A stretch of DNA of 64,000 nt, from positions 1-64,000 of the forward strand of contig NZ_JACOPX010000026.1 in assembly GCF_015461835.1 (NCBI RefSeq), read 5' to 3'. Made by a program: the position numbers and the translations under genes. Each line of letters opens with the position of its first letter. Position 1 is the first letter of the stretch. Shown one piece after another: positions 34,646 through 42,620 of this stretch. The notes under the pieces are model-generated. The model ran no database searches. It saw nothing but the letters and a program-made list of their open reading frames with translations, and was not told where the DNA came from. The stretch is from Pseudomonas neuropathica. GTDB lineage: Bacteria; Pseudomonadota; Gammaproteobacteria; Pseudomonadales; Pseudomonadaceae.

Positions 34646-35476
34646 ATGCTGCTGCGTTTTACCAAAATGCACGGCTTGGGCAATGACTTCATGGTTCTCG
34701 ACCTGGTCAGCCAGCACGCGCATATTCAGCCAAAGCACGCCAAGCAGTGGGGCGACCGCCACACCGGCATCGGTTTCGACCAGTTGCTGATCGTTGAGGC
34801 ACCGAGCAATCCGGACGTGGATTTCCGTTACCGGATCTTCAATTCCGATGGCTCGGAAGTCGAGCAGTGCGGCAACGGTGCGCGCTGCTTTGCACGCTTC
34901 GTGCTCGACAAGCGTCTGACCGCCAAACGGCAGATTCGCGTCGAGACCAAGGGCGGCATCATCGAACTGGACGTGCGTAACGACGGCCAGATCGGCGTGA
35001 ACATGGGCGCCCCGCGTCTGGTGCCAGCGGACATTCCGTTCGAAGCGCCGGCGCAGGCCAGCAGCTATCAACTGGAAGTCGACGGCACCACGGTCGAACT
35101 GGCCGCCGTGTCGATGGGCAACCCGCACGCCGTGTTGCGCGTGCAGGACATCAACAGTGCACCGGTGCATGAACTGGGGCCGAAAATCGAACACCATCCG
35201 CGCTTCCCGGCGCGGGTCAATGTCGGTTTTCTCCAGGTCATCGACCGCAACCGCGCGCAACTGCGCGTGTGGGAACGTGGCGCCGGGGAAACCCAGGCCT
35301 GCGGCACCGGCGCGTGTGCAGCGGCTGTCGCTGCGATCAGCCAGGGGTGGATGGATTCGCCGCTATTGATCGACCTGCCCGGCGGGCGCCTGTCCATTGA
35401 ATGGGCTGGCCCTGGCCAACCGGTGCTGATGACCGGTCCGGCAGTGCGTGTATACGAAGGACAAGTACGTCTTTGA
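34646..35476 (+). CDS. dapF: Diaminopimelate epimerase
   Basis: Cofactor-free epimerase of 276 aa converting LL- to meso-diaminopimelate. The two catalytic cysteines are C75 in EQCGNGARCF and C219 in TQACGTGACAAAV, each in the typical glycine-rich loop. It supplies both lysine (through LysA) and peptidoglycan. It lies three bases after lysA and 13 bases before the DUF484 gene. Confidence 0.97.
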   Translation: MLLRFTKMHGLGNDFMVLDLVSQHAHIQPKHAKQWGDRHTGIGFDQLLIVEAPSNPDVDFRYRIFNSDGSEVEQCGNGARCFARFVLDKRLTAKRQIRVETKGGIIELDVRNDGQIGVNMGAPRLVPADIPFEAPAQASSYQLEVDGTTVELAAVSMGNPHAVLRVQDINSAPVHELGPKIEHHPRFPARVNVGFLQVIDRNRAQLRVWERGAGETQACGTGACAAAVAAISQGWMDSPLLIDLPGGRLSIEWAGPGQPVLMTGPAVRVYEGQVRL

Positions 35477-35489
35477 GTGAGCAGAAACC

Positions 35490-36215
35490 ATGACCGATAA
35501 GCCTCAGGTACCCGCCCGACAGTCCGACGAATCAGCGTCCGAGAGCCTGGAGGCGGCAGCGGTTGCCGCATACCTGGAGGCTCATCCGGACTTCTTCGTC
35601 GAGCACGAAGAACTGCTGCCCGCCCTGCGCATTCCTCACCAGCGTGGCGATACCGTTTCGCTGGTCGAGCGGCAGATGACCATTCTGCGCGACCGCAACA
35701 TCGAGATGCGCCATCGCCTCTCGCAATTGATGGATGTCGCCCGCGACAACGATCGACTGTTCGACAAGACCCGCCGTCTCATACTGTCCCTGATGGACGC
35801 CGCCAGCCTCGAAGACGTGGTGATCAGCGTCGAAGACAGCCTGCGCCAGGATTTTCAGGTGCCCTTTGTCAGCCTGATCCTGCTCGGTGACAACCCGGCA
35901 CCGGTCGGTCGCTGGGTCACTCACGCCGACGCACAAGTCGCCATCGGTGGCTTGCTCACCGAAGGCAAAAGCGTCAGCGGTAGCCTGCGCGAGCATGAGC
36001 TGGATTTTCTTTTCGGCGAAGAACAGCGCAAACAGATCGGCTCCACCGCCGTGGTCGCGGTCAGTCATCAAGGCATCCACGGCATTCTGGCGATCGCCAG
36101 CCGTGATCCGCAGCACTACAAGAGTTCGGTCGGTACGCTGTTCCTCAGCTACATCGCCGAAGTCATGGGCCGCGTGCTGCCACGGGTCAACAGCTCCCTG
36201 CGCTCGGTACGCTGA
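35490..36215 (+). CDS. DUF484 family protein (GAF-like)
   Basis: Protein of 241 aa in the DUF484 family. AVAAYLEAHPDFFVEHEELL at about 25-44 is its N-terminal helical motif. A coiled-coil and a GAF-like domain with FGEEQRKQIGSTAVVAVSHQ and GILAIASRDPQHYKS follow. The function is unknown, but the gene is nearly always found between dapF and xerC in gamma-proteobacteria, as here. It is joined to both by very short gaps. Confidence 0.9.
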   Translation: MTDKPQVPARQSDESASESLEAAAVAAYLEAHPDFFVEHEELLPALRIPHQRGDTVSLVERQMTILRDRNIEMRHRLSQLMDVARDNDRLFDKTRRLILSLMDAASLEDVVISVEDSLRQDFQVPFVSLILLGDNPAPVGRWVTHADAQVAIGGLLTEGKSVSGSLREHELDFLFGEEQRKQIGSTAVVAVSHQGIHGILAIASRDPQHYKSSVGTLFLSYIAEVMGRVLPRVNSSLRSVR

Positions 36216-36217
36216 GC

Positions 36218-37117
36218 ATGGAACGGCAACTTGACGCTTACTGCGAACACCTGCGCAGTGAGCGACAGGTGTCGCCGCACACGCTGTCGGCCTACCGCCG
36301 CGACCTCGATAAAGTCCTCGGCTGGTGCGTGAAACAGAACATCGGCAGTTGGGCGGCGCTGGATATTCAGCGTCTGCGCAGCCTGATTGCTCGTCTGCAT
36401 GCACAAGGTCAGTCCTCGCGCAGCCTCGCCCGGCTGCTGTCAGCGGTGCGCGGGCTTTACCACTATCTGAATCGCGAAGGTCTTTGCGACCACGACCCGG
36501 CAACCGGTCTGGCACCGCCGAAGGGCGAACGTCGCCTGCCGAAAACCCTCGATACTGATCGCGCACTGCAACTGCTTGAAGGGGCGGTCGAGGATGATTT
36601 TCTTGCGCGGCGCGATCAGGCGATTCTGGAGTTGTTCTATTCCTCCGGCCTGCGTCTTTCCGAATTGACCGGACTCAATCTTGATCAGCTGGACCTTGCT
36701 GACGGCATGGTTCAAGTCCTCGGCAAAGGCAGCAAGACCCGACTGCTACCGGTAGGTAAAAAGGCCCGCGAAGCACTGGAACAATGGCTACCGTTACGGG
36801 CCATGACCAACCCCGCAGACGACGCCGTGTTCGTCAGCCAGCAAGGTCGGCGCCTCGGCCCGCGAGCGATTCAGGTGCGGGTCAAACTGGCCGGCGAGCG
36901 CGAACTGGGACAGAACCTGCACCCGCACATGCTGCGCCACTCCTTCGCCAGCCACCTGCTGGAATCCTCGCAGGACCTGCGCGCGGTGCAGGAACTGCTC
37001 GGCCACTCCGACATCAAGACCACGCAGATCTACACCCACCTGGACTTCCAGCACCTGGCGGCGGTCTACGACAGCGCCCACCCACGGGCCAAACGCATGA
37101 AAGGCGATGATTCATGA
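36218..37117 (+). CDS. xerC: Tyrosine recombinase XerC
   Basis: Site-specific recombinase of 299 aa. With XerD it resolves chromosome dimers at dif. Catalytic residues are all visible: R146 (SGLRLSEL), K170 (LGKGSKTR), H237-x-x-R240 (HMLRHSFASH), H263 (LGHSDIKTTQ) and the nucleophile Y272 (IYTHLDF). The start follows the DUF484 stop by two bases. The stop overlaps the HAD gene (ATGA). Confidence 0.96.
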   Translation: MERQLDAYCEHLRSERQVSPHTLSAYRRDLDKVLGWCVKQNIGSWAALDIQRLRSLIARLHAQGQSSRSLARLLSAVRGLYHYLNREGLCDHDPATGLAPPKGERRLPKTLDTDRALQLLEGAVEDDFLARRDQAILELFYSSGLRLSELTGLNLDQLDLADGMVQVLGKGSKTRLLPVGKKAREALEQWLPLRAMTNPADDAVFVSQQGRRLGPRAIQVRVKLAGERELGQNLHPHMLRHSFASHLLESSQDLRAVQELLGHSDIKTTQIYTHLDFQHLAAVYDSAHPRAKRMKGDDS

Positions 37118-37821
37118 GCATCCAGTTGATCACCTTCGACCTCGACGACACCTTGTGGGACACCGCTCCGGTGATCGTCAGCGCCGAAGCGATATTGCGC
37201 GAATGGCTGAGCGAACATGCGCCGAATCTGGGCGCGGTGCCGGTGGAGCATTTGTGGGGGATTCGTGAGCGGGTGCTGGCCAATGAACCGGGGCTGAAAC
37301 ATCGCATCAGCGCGCTGCGCCGGCGGGTGTTGTTCCATGCACTGGAAGAAGCCGGGTACGCCCATGACGAGGCGTCAGCGCTGGCGGACAAGAGTTTTGA
37401 AGTGTTTCTGCATGCGCGGCATCAGATCGAAGTGTTCCCTGAAGTCGAGCCGGTGCTGGAGATTCTTGCCAATCACTACTCACTTGGCGTGGTCACCAAT
37501 GGCAATGCTGATGTGCGTCGATTGGGCCTGGCGGACTACTTCAAGTTTGCGTTGTGCGCGGAAGATATCGGCATCGCCAAACCGGATTCTCGGTTGTTTC
37601 ATGAGGCGCTGCAGCGTGGTGGTGCTACAGCCGAAACAGCCGTGCATATTGGCGATCATCCGGGCGATGACATCGCCGGGGCGCAGCAGGCCGGGTTGCG
37701 GGCGATCTGGTTTAATCCGGCGGGGAAAGTCTGGGAAGCGGATCGTCTGCCGGACGCTGAAATCCGCAGCCTGAGCGATTTGCCGGCGGTGCTTGCCCGC
37801 TGGAATGCCACCTCGAAATAA
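37114..37821 (+). CDS. HAD family hydrolase
   Basis: Cytoplasmic HAD-superfamily phosphatase of 235 aa. Motif I is LITFDLDDTLWDTAPV with both aspartates. Motif II is GVVTNGNADVRRLG, motif III includes K of IGIAKPDSRLF, and motif IV is HIGDHPGDDIAGAQQAG. It has an alpha-helical cap between motifs I and II. The substrate is unknown; the YjjG/YigB group is the likely relation. It is last in the lppL to HAD run. Confidence 0.92.
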   Translation: MSIQLITFDLDDTLWDTAPVIVSAEAILREWLSEHAPNLGAVPVEHLWGIRERVLANEPGLKHRISALRRRVLFHALEEAGYAHDEASALADKSFEVFLHARHQIEVFPEVEPVLEILANHYSLGVVTNGNADVRRLGLADYFKFALCAEDIGIAKPDSRLFHEALQRGGATAETAVHIGDHPGDDIAGAQQAGLRAIWFNPAGKVWEADRLPDAEIRSLSDLPAVLARWNATSK

Positions 37822-37831
37822 TCCACAAACC

Positions 37832-37921
37832 CTGTGGGAGCGAGCTTGCTCGCGAAAGCGTCAGGTCAGTCACGGCAATGCTGAACGACCTACCGCATTC
37901 GCGAGCAAGCTCGCTCCCACA
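37832..37921. repeat. REPIN, GTGGGAGCGAGCTTGCTCGCGAA subclass
   Basis: Inverted pair CTGTGGGAGCGAGCTTGCTC and its complement, 45 bp apart, between the HAD gene and the convergent sutA. Both arms carry CTTGCTCG instead of the commoner CCTGCTCG. Confidence 0.9.
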
Positions 37922-37962
37922 AGGGAACTGCATTCACTTCAGCTCCTTTATTCCAGGCATGA

Positions 37963-37990
37963 AAAAGCCCGCAGCGACGGCGGGCCTTTT
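37963..37990 (-). terminator. Terminator after sutA
   Basis: Stem of AAAAAGCCCGC and GCGGGCCTTTT with one bulge around a short loop, 20 bp past the sutA stop. On the minus strand it ends in a T run. Confidence 0.85.
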
Positions 37991-38010
37991 CAGCAAGCCA
38001 GCGGCACGCC

Positions 38011-38337
38011 TCAGATAGGGCGACTGCCGTACTTGTTGTCCGGCTTCTTCGGAGGATCGGCGACCACATTGGCCTCCACTTCCTGCACTTTTCCGCCACG
38101 CGACAGGAACTCTTCCATGGCCTTGGCCAGGGCGTCGCGTTCCTTGTTCTTGGCTTCAATGCTCGGCAATTCATCTACCGACACCGCGGCCTTGGCTTTG
38201 CCTTTGGCAGCCGGGGCCGGCGTATCGTCGCCACCATCGTCTTCAGCAACGTCTTCCGCTGCTGCTTCCAGACCTTCCTCGGCCTCGTCTTCGTCGCCTA
38301 CTTCGAGGTCGTCGTTTTCCAGATCATCGTCGCTCAT
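38011..38337 (-). CDS. sutA: Transcriptional regulator SutA
   Basis: Small, very acidic protein of 108 aa. The first 40 residues are mostly Asp and Glu. A Pro/Ala/Lys linker follows, then a helical patch (EAKNKERDALAKAMEEFLSR) and a short tail ending NKYGSRPI. It matches SutA, described in P. aeruginosa as an RNA polymerase-binding factor expressed in slow growth and affecting ribosomal and maintenance genes. The disordered acidic arm is a family trait. Confidence 0.85.
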   Translation of the reverse strand: MSDDDLENDDLEVGDEDEAEEGLEAAAEDVAEDDGGDDTPAPAAKGKAKAAVSVDELPSIEAKNKERDALAKAMEEFLSRGGKVQEVEANVVADPPKKPDNKYGSRPI

Positions 38338-38439
38338 GTTCTACCTCATGACTTGCGAAAAGCAGATTAGTTATAGACCAGCTTTGGCAACTGTCGAAAG
38401 TCGCCGTTAAAAAATCAGTAACCATTGGTGACCAACGGT

Positions 38440-38865
38440 TTACGCCCCTTCACCGTGCAAGGTGGCGAGGACTTTTCGGGCACCGCCATGATCACGGTGC
38501 TCGCCCAGATAAACGCCTTGCCAGGTTCCCAGTGCCAGGCGACCTGCCGAAACCGGCAGACTGATCTGGCAGCCAAGCACGCTGGCCTTGAAGTGCGCCG
38601 GGAGGTCGTCCAGGCCTTCGTCGTTATGCTCATAGCCGTCTGTTCCTTGTGGGATCAGACGATTGAAAAATCGTTCGAAGTCGCGACGTACCGCCGGATC
38701 GGCGTTCTCGTTGATGGTCAACGACGCCGAGGTATGCTGCAGCCACAAATGCAACAGACCGACCCGGCACTCCCTGAGTTCAGGCAGCCCTTTGATCAAC
38801 TCGTCCGTCACCAGATGAAAGCCCCGGGGCCGTGCCCGCAGGGTTATCAGAGTCTGTTGCCACAT
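38440..38865 (-). CDS. YjbQ family protein (UPF0047)
   Basis: Protein of 141 aa in the YjbQ family, which forms trimers. LQHTSASLTINENADPAVRR at about 39-58 and LGTWQGVYLGEHRDHGGARK near the end are diagnostic. Some members hydrolyse thiamin phosphate. The active site is thought to involve the histidines seen here. The start at 38865 has GGAGAA eight bases upstream. It is alone on its strand between sutA and amtB. Confidence 0.9.
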   Translation of the reverse strand: MWQQTLITLRARPRGFHLVTDELIKGLPELRECRVGLLHLWLQHTSASLTINENADPAVRRDFERFFNRLIPQGTDGYEHNDEGLDDLPAHFKASVLGCQISLPVSAGRLALGTWQGVYLGEHRDHGGARKVLATLHGEGA

Positions 38866-39036
38866 ACAGTTCTCCGCACGTTCGGGGCGCATTCTAGCGC
38901 GCTCTGGGAAAAAACAAAGGCCCTAATATTCCTGCAATGATGTAAGCCATTGGCCGTAGAAAAACGCTCGTCGTAAACACGACCAAAGCCGTACGAAAAA
39001 TCCTTTCAGCTGCTCTCTTTGCGACAAATTCCAGAC

Positions 39037-39069
39037 AAAAAAATGCCCGGCGAACCGGGCAAGTTTTTT
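39037..39069 (-). terminator. Intrinsic terminator after amtB
   Basis: Seven-A tract, stem TGCCCGG / CCGGGCA with a CGAA loop, then a T tract on the plus strand. On the minus strand the loop reads TTCG and is followed by seven Ts. It lies 12 bp past the amtB stop. Confidence 0.93.
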
Positions 39070-39080
39070 GCTGCGCGTAC

Positions 39081-40418
39081 TTACAGGTTGTAGCCGCGTT
39101 CGTTGTGCTGTGCCAGATCGAGGCCGACCGATTCTTCTTCCTCGGTCACACGCAGACCCATCACAGCGTCCAGCACCTTGAGGATGATGAAGGTGACGAT
39201 CGCGGTGTAGATCACCGTGAAGCCGACGCCTTTGCACTGAATCCAAACTTGTGCGGCGATGTCGGTCACGGTGCCGAAGCCACCCAGCGACGGTGCAGCG
39301 AAGACACCGGTGAGGATCGCGCCGAGGATACCGCCGATACCGTGTACGCCGAACGCGTCCAGGGAATCGTCATAACCGAGTTTGCGTTTCAGGGTAGTGG
39401 CGCAGAAGAAGCACACCACGCCTGCGGCCAGACCGATCACCAGTGCGCCCATCGGGCCTACGGTGCCGGCAGCCGGCGTAATTGCCACCAGGCCAGCAAC
39501 CACACCCGAAGCGATGCCCAGTGCACTTGGCTTACCGTGAGTAATCCATTCGGCAAACATCCAGCCCAGCGCGGCAGCAGCGGTGGCGATCTGAGTGACC
39601 AGCATCGCCATGCCGGCGGTGCCGTTGGCCGCCGCAGCGGAACCGGCGTTGAAGCCGAACCAGCCGACCCACAGCATCGCCGCGCCCATCAGGGTGTAAC
39701 CGAGGTTGTGCGGCGCCATCGGCGTGGTCGGGAAGCCTTTGCGCTTGCCCAATACCAGGCAGGCAATCAGACCAGCCACACCGGCGTTGATGTGCACCAC
39801 GGTGCCGCCCGCGAAGTCGAGCACGCCCCAGTCCCACATCAGGCCGCCGTTGCCGGACCAGACCATGTGCGCGATCGGTGCATAAACCAGGGTGAACCAG
39901 ACGCCCATGAAGATCAGCATCGCGGAGAACTTCATCCGCTCGGCGAACGCACCGACGATCAGCGCCGGGGTGATGATCGCGAAGGTCATCTGGAAGGTGA
40001 TGAACACCGCCTCAGGGAACAGCGCCGCTGGGCCGGTCAGGCTAGACGGCGTGACACCGGCGAGGAACGCCTTGCCCATGCCGCCGAAGAACGAGTTGAA
40101 GTTGACGACGCCCTGCTCCATGCCGGTGGTGTCGAACGCAATGCTGTAGCCATAAATGACCCACAGGATGCTGATAAGACCGGTAATGGCGAAGCACTGC
40201 ATCATCACGGAAAGAATGTTTTTCGAGCGAACCATGCCGCCGTAGAACAGCGCCAGGCCGGGGATGGTCATGAACAGCACGAGGGCTGTCGAGGTGAGCA
40301 TCCAGGCAGTGTCGCCGGAATTGAGGACCGGGGCCGCCACTTCGTCTGCCGCCATTGCAAGGCTTGGCATTACGATGGACAACAGGGCTCCTAGCCCTGC
40401 GAATTTACGCAGAGTCAT
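39081..40418 (-). CDS. amtB: Ammonium transporter AmtB
   Basis: Ammonium channel of 445 aa. A signal peptide (1-23, ending AMAAD) is followed by eleven hydrophobic helices. Family marks include ALFYGGMVRSKNILSVMMQC near 58 and AGGTVVHINAGVAGLIACLV with the first pore histidine. It conducts ammonium into the cell and is blocked by GlnK in nitrogen-rich conditions. It lies 38 bp after glnK, the usual glnK-amtB operon. Confidence 0.96.
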   Translation of the reverse strand: MTLRKFAGLGALLSIVMPSLAMAADEVAAPVLNSGDTAWMLTSTALVLFMTIPGLALFYGGMVRSKNILSVMMQCFAITGLISILWVIYGYSIAFDTTGMEQGVVNFNSFFGGMGKAFLAGVTPSSLTGPAALFPEAVFITFQMTFAIITPALIVGAFAERMKFSAMLIFMGVWFTLVYAPIAHMVWSGNGGLMWDWGVLDFAGGTVVHINAGVAGLIACLVLGKRKGFPTTPMAPHNLGYTLMGAAMLWVGWFGFNAGSAAAANGTAGMAMLVTQIATAAAALGWMFAEWITHGKPSALGIASGVVAGLVAITPAAGTVGPMGALVIGLAAGVVCFFCATTLKRKLGYDDSLDAFGVHGIGGILGAILTGVFAAPSLGGFGTVTDIAAQVWIQCKGVGFTVIYTAIVTFIILKVLDAVMGLRVTEEEESVGLDLAQHNERGYNL

Positions 40419-40456
40419 ATTGTTTTCTCCTGGGGCGTTGGGGTTTGTGGCGGCGG

Positions 40457-40795
40457 TTAAATCGCGTCGGTATCGGTTTCGCCGGTACGGATACGGATCG
40501 CCTGTTCCAGATTGACCACGAAGATCTTGCCGTCACCGATCTTGCCGGTGTTGGCCGCTTTGGTTATCGCCTCGATAACCCGATCCAGATCCTTGTCGTC
40601 GATGGCCACGTCGATTTTCACCTTGGGCAGAAAATCGACCACATATTCCGCGCCGCGATACAGCTCGGTGTGACCCTTCTGCCGGCCGAAGCCTTTGACT
40701 TCAGTAACCGTAATGCCCTGCACGCCGATTTCGGACAGCGACTCGCGCACGTCGTCCAACTTGAACGGCTTGATGATGGCAGTGACTAGCTTCAT
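40457..40795 (-). CDS. glnK: Nitrogen regulatory PII protein GlnK
   Basis: PII signal protein of 112 aa. The uridylylation site is Y51 in the T-loop (ELYRGAEYVVDFLPK). MKLVTAIIKPFKLDDVRE and IGDGKIFVVNLEQAIRIRTG are the PROSITE-type flanks. It senses 2-oxoglutarate and ATP/ADP and controls AmtB and glutamine synthetase adenylylation. The start has a GGGAGAG site. An upstream extension of the frame is not conserved. Confidence 0.97.
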   Translation of the reverse strand: MKLVTAIIKPFKLDDVRESLSEIGVQGITVTEVKGFGRQKGHTELYRGAEYVVDFLPKVKIDVAIDDKDLDRVIEAITKAANTGKIGDGKIFVVNLEQAIRIRTGETDTDAI

Positions 40796-41208
40796 GAAAC
40801 TCTCTCCCGAATTGGTGGACTTGCCCCAGGAAAACAAACCCGACTCAAGTCTAAGCGCAGTGCCTGGCTTTGTAACGCATCGTCGGCCTTACCTGCCCGA
40901 CTGACGCCAGCTAACCGCTGCTGACGAAACTCCCCGCTCCGTCTGCCGCACTGCATTCGTCACAGCGACTGCATCAGTGCATGGGTCGAAGGTGACTAAG
41001 CAGAAACCTTGCCATCTCGCCAAAATCCCCTGATTTCAATCCCTTGGCCGCCGTCGCAAGCCATCCGGTGCAAAAGGCCATGCGGATACGCACAACAACG
41101 GTGCGTCGCCGTCCGTCCGCCTGCGCGAAAAGCGTGCATCCCTGACCACGAGATTGACTATAGACACTGCGTGATACACTGCCGGCCATTGTTTCCAGGA
41201 CATCCACC
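40796..41208. promoter_or_regulatory. glnK / ubiK divergent intergenic region
   Basis: A 413-bp gap without a convincing gene. It carries the glnK and ubiK promoters. No clean sigma-54 site (GG-N10-GC in full context) could be found before glnK. Before ubiK there is TTGACT (41154-41159) with TGATACACT (41172-41180), an extended -10 at a short 15-bp spacing. Confidence 0.4.
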
Positions 41209-41469
41209 ATGCTCGCGCCCAAAGACTTCCTCGACGCCCTGAGCGGCACCGCCTCCCGCCTCTTCAGCGGCGACACCCCGCTGCCGAAAGCCGAAATCGA
41301 AAGCCAGTTCAAGATGCTGCTGCAGAGTGCCTTCAGCAAACTGGATCTGGTGAGCCGCGAAGAATTCGACAGCCAGATGGTCGTACTGGCCCGCACTCGC
41401 GCCCGCCTCGAAAGCCTCGAAGCCAAAGTCGCCGAGATGGAAGCCAAGCTGACGCCACCCGCTGAATAA
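41209..41469 (+). CDS. ubiK: Ubiquinone biosynthesis accessory factor UbiK
   Basis: Small protein of 86 aa in the UbiK/YqiC family. It has an amphipathic N-terminal region (KDFLDALSGTASRLFSGDTP) and a C-terminal coiled-coil (LARTRARLESLEAKVAEMEAKL) that trimerises. UbiK binds the Ubi enzyme complex and supports aerobic ubiquinone synthesis. In P. aeruginosa it sits between glnK and yifB. Here an accessory islet separates it from yifB. Confidence 0.92.
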   Translation: MLAPKDFLDALSGTASRLFSGDTPLPKAEIESQFKMLLQSAFSKLDLVSREEFDSQMVVLARTRARLESLEAKVAEMEAKLTPPAE

Positions 41470-41479
41470 TCCGCGCCCC

Positions 41480-41510
41480 CTGTGGGAGCTGCCGAAGGCT
41501 GCGATCTTTT
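41480..41510 (+). repeat. Single REP unit, GGAGCTGCCGAAGGCTGCGATC class
   Basis: A solitary unit (TGTGGGAGCTGCCGAAGGCT, then GCGATCTTTT) without an inverted partner. It marks the left boundary of the accessory islet that follows. Confidence 0.85.
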
Positions 41511-41599
41511 GATCTCCAGCCCTTCAACCATCCCGGCAACGTCCTACAACCTGCACCACCGCCGTCCGATTGCGCCGAAAAGCCCAGGTTTCTAAGCTC

Positions 41600-41796
41600 A
41601 CCCGATGCTGAATGTTCAGCACCGGGTTTGGCGACCTGGACAGCTTAAGGCGCACGACAACCATGATGGCGGCTACATTTACCGCCACATCGTTTCATGG
41701 CGGTTGTGCGTGGGAGACCTTCGGGTCTGCCGGGTTCCTTTTGCTCCGGTTCGCCAACCCGCGTACAACTGCCACCCAATCGTTTGGCGACGATTG
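41600..41796 (+). ncRNA. C4-like structured leader / antisense RNA
   Basis: A 197-base segment with many helices just upstream of a BRO-N antirepressor-like gene. Helices seen: ACCCG-TGCTGA / TCAGCA-CGGGT (41600-41627); CGGGTTTGGCGA / TCGCCAACCCG (41623-41634 with 41751-41761) closing a multibranch; CGCAC..AACC / GGTTGTGCG (41651-41662, 41702-41710); TGGCGG / CCGCCA (41667-41687); AGACC-TTCG-GGTCT (41715-41728); and CAATCG-TTTGGCGA-CGATTG (41777-41796). The last loop repeats 41627-41634 exactly, so it competes for the same partner. This arrangement and the downstream gene resemble the C4 RNA of phages P1/P7. Confidence 0.65.
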
Positions 41797-41828
41797 AGGG
41801 CAGCCCCTTAAGCAAGAGGAACTGCTCA

Positions 41829-42356
41829 ATGAATCAAGAAGAAACTTATCTGCCCCCGCACATCTTCACCCGCCACAAACTCCCCCTCCACGCCCTCCTC
41901 ATCCAGAACCAACCCTGGTTCTGCGCCCGAGACCTGAGTCGCCTGCTGCACATCTACCTCAACGAACGCATGCTGCGAAAACTCGACCCCAACCAATACC
42001 AAACCCGCAAAACCCTCATCCACAATCAAATCGAAAACACCCTGCTGATCAGCGAATCCGGCATCTACGCCCTCCTCGTCTACCACTACTGCCCCGAATA
42101 CCGAGCCCTGCGCGAATGGCTCACCCACCAAGTCATCCCCACCCTGCGCGACGCCGAACACCCCATCACAAGCGAACGTCCACACCTCAGCTTGCTCAGT
42201 TGGCCGGACATGACGTTGAGTTTGTTGCATTGGAATAATCAGCCGTGGATACGGTTGCAGGATGTGCCGTTGATGGTGGTGGAGCGAGAGCAGACCAAGC
42301 GCCCAATGACGGGGCCATGGTGGAAAAGAGCTTCACGGATGCTGCAATCGCTATAA
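41829..42356 (+). CDS. BRO-N domain antirepressor-like protein
   Basis: Protein of 175 aa with a BRO-N domain in residues 10-110, the module found in phage antirepressors. LHALLIQNQPWFCARDLSRL at about 19-38 and LLISESGIYALLVYHYCPEY near 77-96 are typical. The region after 120 is a partial second copy-like stretch (SLLHWNNQPWIRLQDVPLMV). The ATG follows AGAGGA by eight bases. Base use is odd: the first two thirds are C-rich, then G/T-rich. It converges with the HigA-like gene and overlaps it by six bases. Confidence 0.78.
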   Translation: MNQEETYLPPHIFTRHKLPLHALLIQNQPWFCARDLSRLLHIYLNERMLRKLDPNQYQTRKTLIHNQIENTLLISESGIYALLVYHYCPEYRALREWLTHQVIPTLRDAEHPITSERPHLSLLSWPDMTLSLLHWNNQPWIRLQDVPLMVVEREQTKRPMTGPWWKRASRMLQSL

Positions 42357-42620
42357 ACCCGCATGCCGGAGCTGGGCCCTGCGCAAATCGTAAGTCGATT
42401 GGAGATTCATCCAGAACTCAGGCGTAGTGTTGAGATGAGTGGCAAGGCTGATTGCCAGATCGGCGCAGATCCTCAGCTGGCATTTTACAAGCTTTTCGAT
42501 CTCACTTTCGGGCCAGTTCGTGGGCATGGCCAGATCCATGACAGTCATGCCCAACGGCTCCATGAATTCCTTATTCAGAACCTCGCCCGGATGAATCGGG
42601 CGCATACCATTGCGGTTCAT
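42351..42620 (-). CDS. Orphan HigA-like antitoxin, divergent helix-turn-helix
   Basis: Protein of 89 aa aligned with HigA-type antitoxins: MRPIHPGEVLNKEFMEPLGM at the start and NTTPEFWMNLQSTYDLRRAQ near the end are characteristic. The DNA-binding part between them (DLAMPTNWPESEIEKLVKCQ) lacks the usual ALG-VP-x-x-RI pattern and seems one residue short. HigB normally lies just upstream of HigA; no HigB frame was found in the 200 bases before the start. It may be a decaying module or a retuned regulator. Confidence 0.7.
   Translation of the reverse strand: MNRNGMRPIHPGEVLNKEFMEPLGMTVMDLAMPTNWPESEIEKLVKCQLRICADLAISLATHLNTTPEFWMNLQSTYDLRRAQLRHAGL

Noticed and set aside
32987..35260. A 757-codon minus-strand frame across lysA and dapF
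   Set aside because: Both enzymes are unmistakable on the plus strand; the antisense translation has no family match that I can see.
40796..40960. A possible sigma-54 promoter upstream of glnK (TGGCGT-N5-GGGCA and GGCAC-N5-TTAGA)
   Set aside because: The first has GG-N10-GC spacing but poor flanks; the second lacks the GC. Neither is strong enough to annotate.
41612..41797. A 61-codon frame inside the leader, resembling ash or Icd-like annotations of phage immunity regions
   Set aside because: Its ATG lies in a hairpin loop, it has no ribosome site, and it coincides with a heavily structured RNA. Such annotations probably reflect C4-type RNA rather than a protein.
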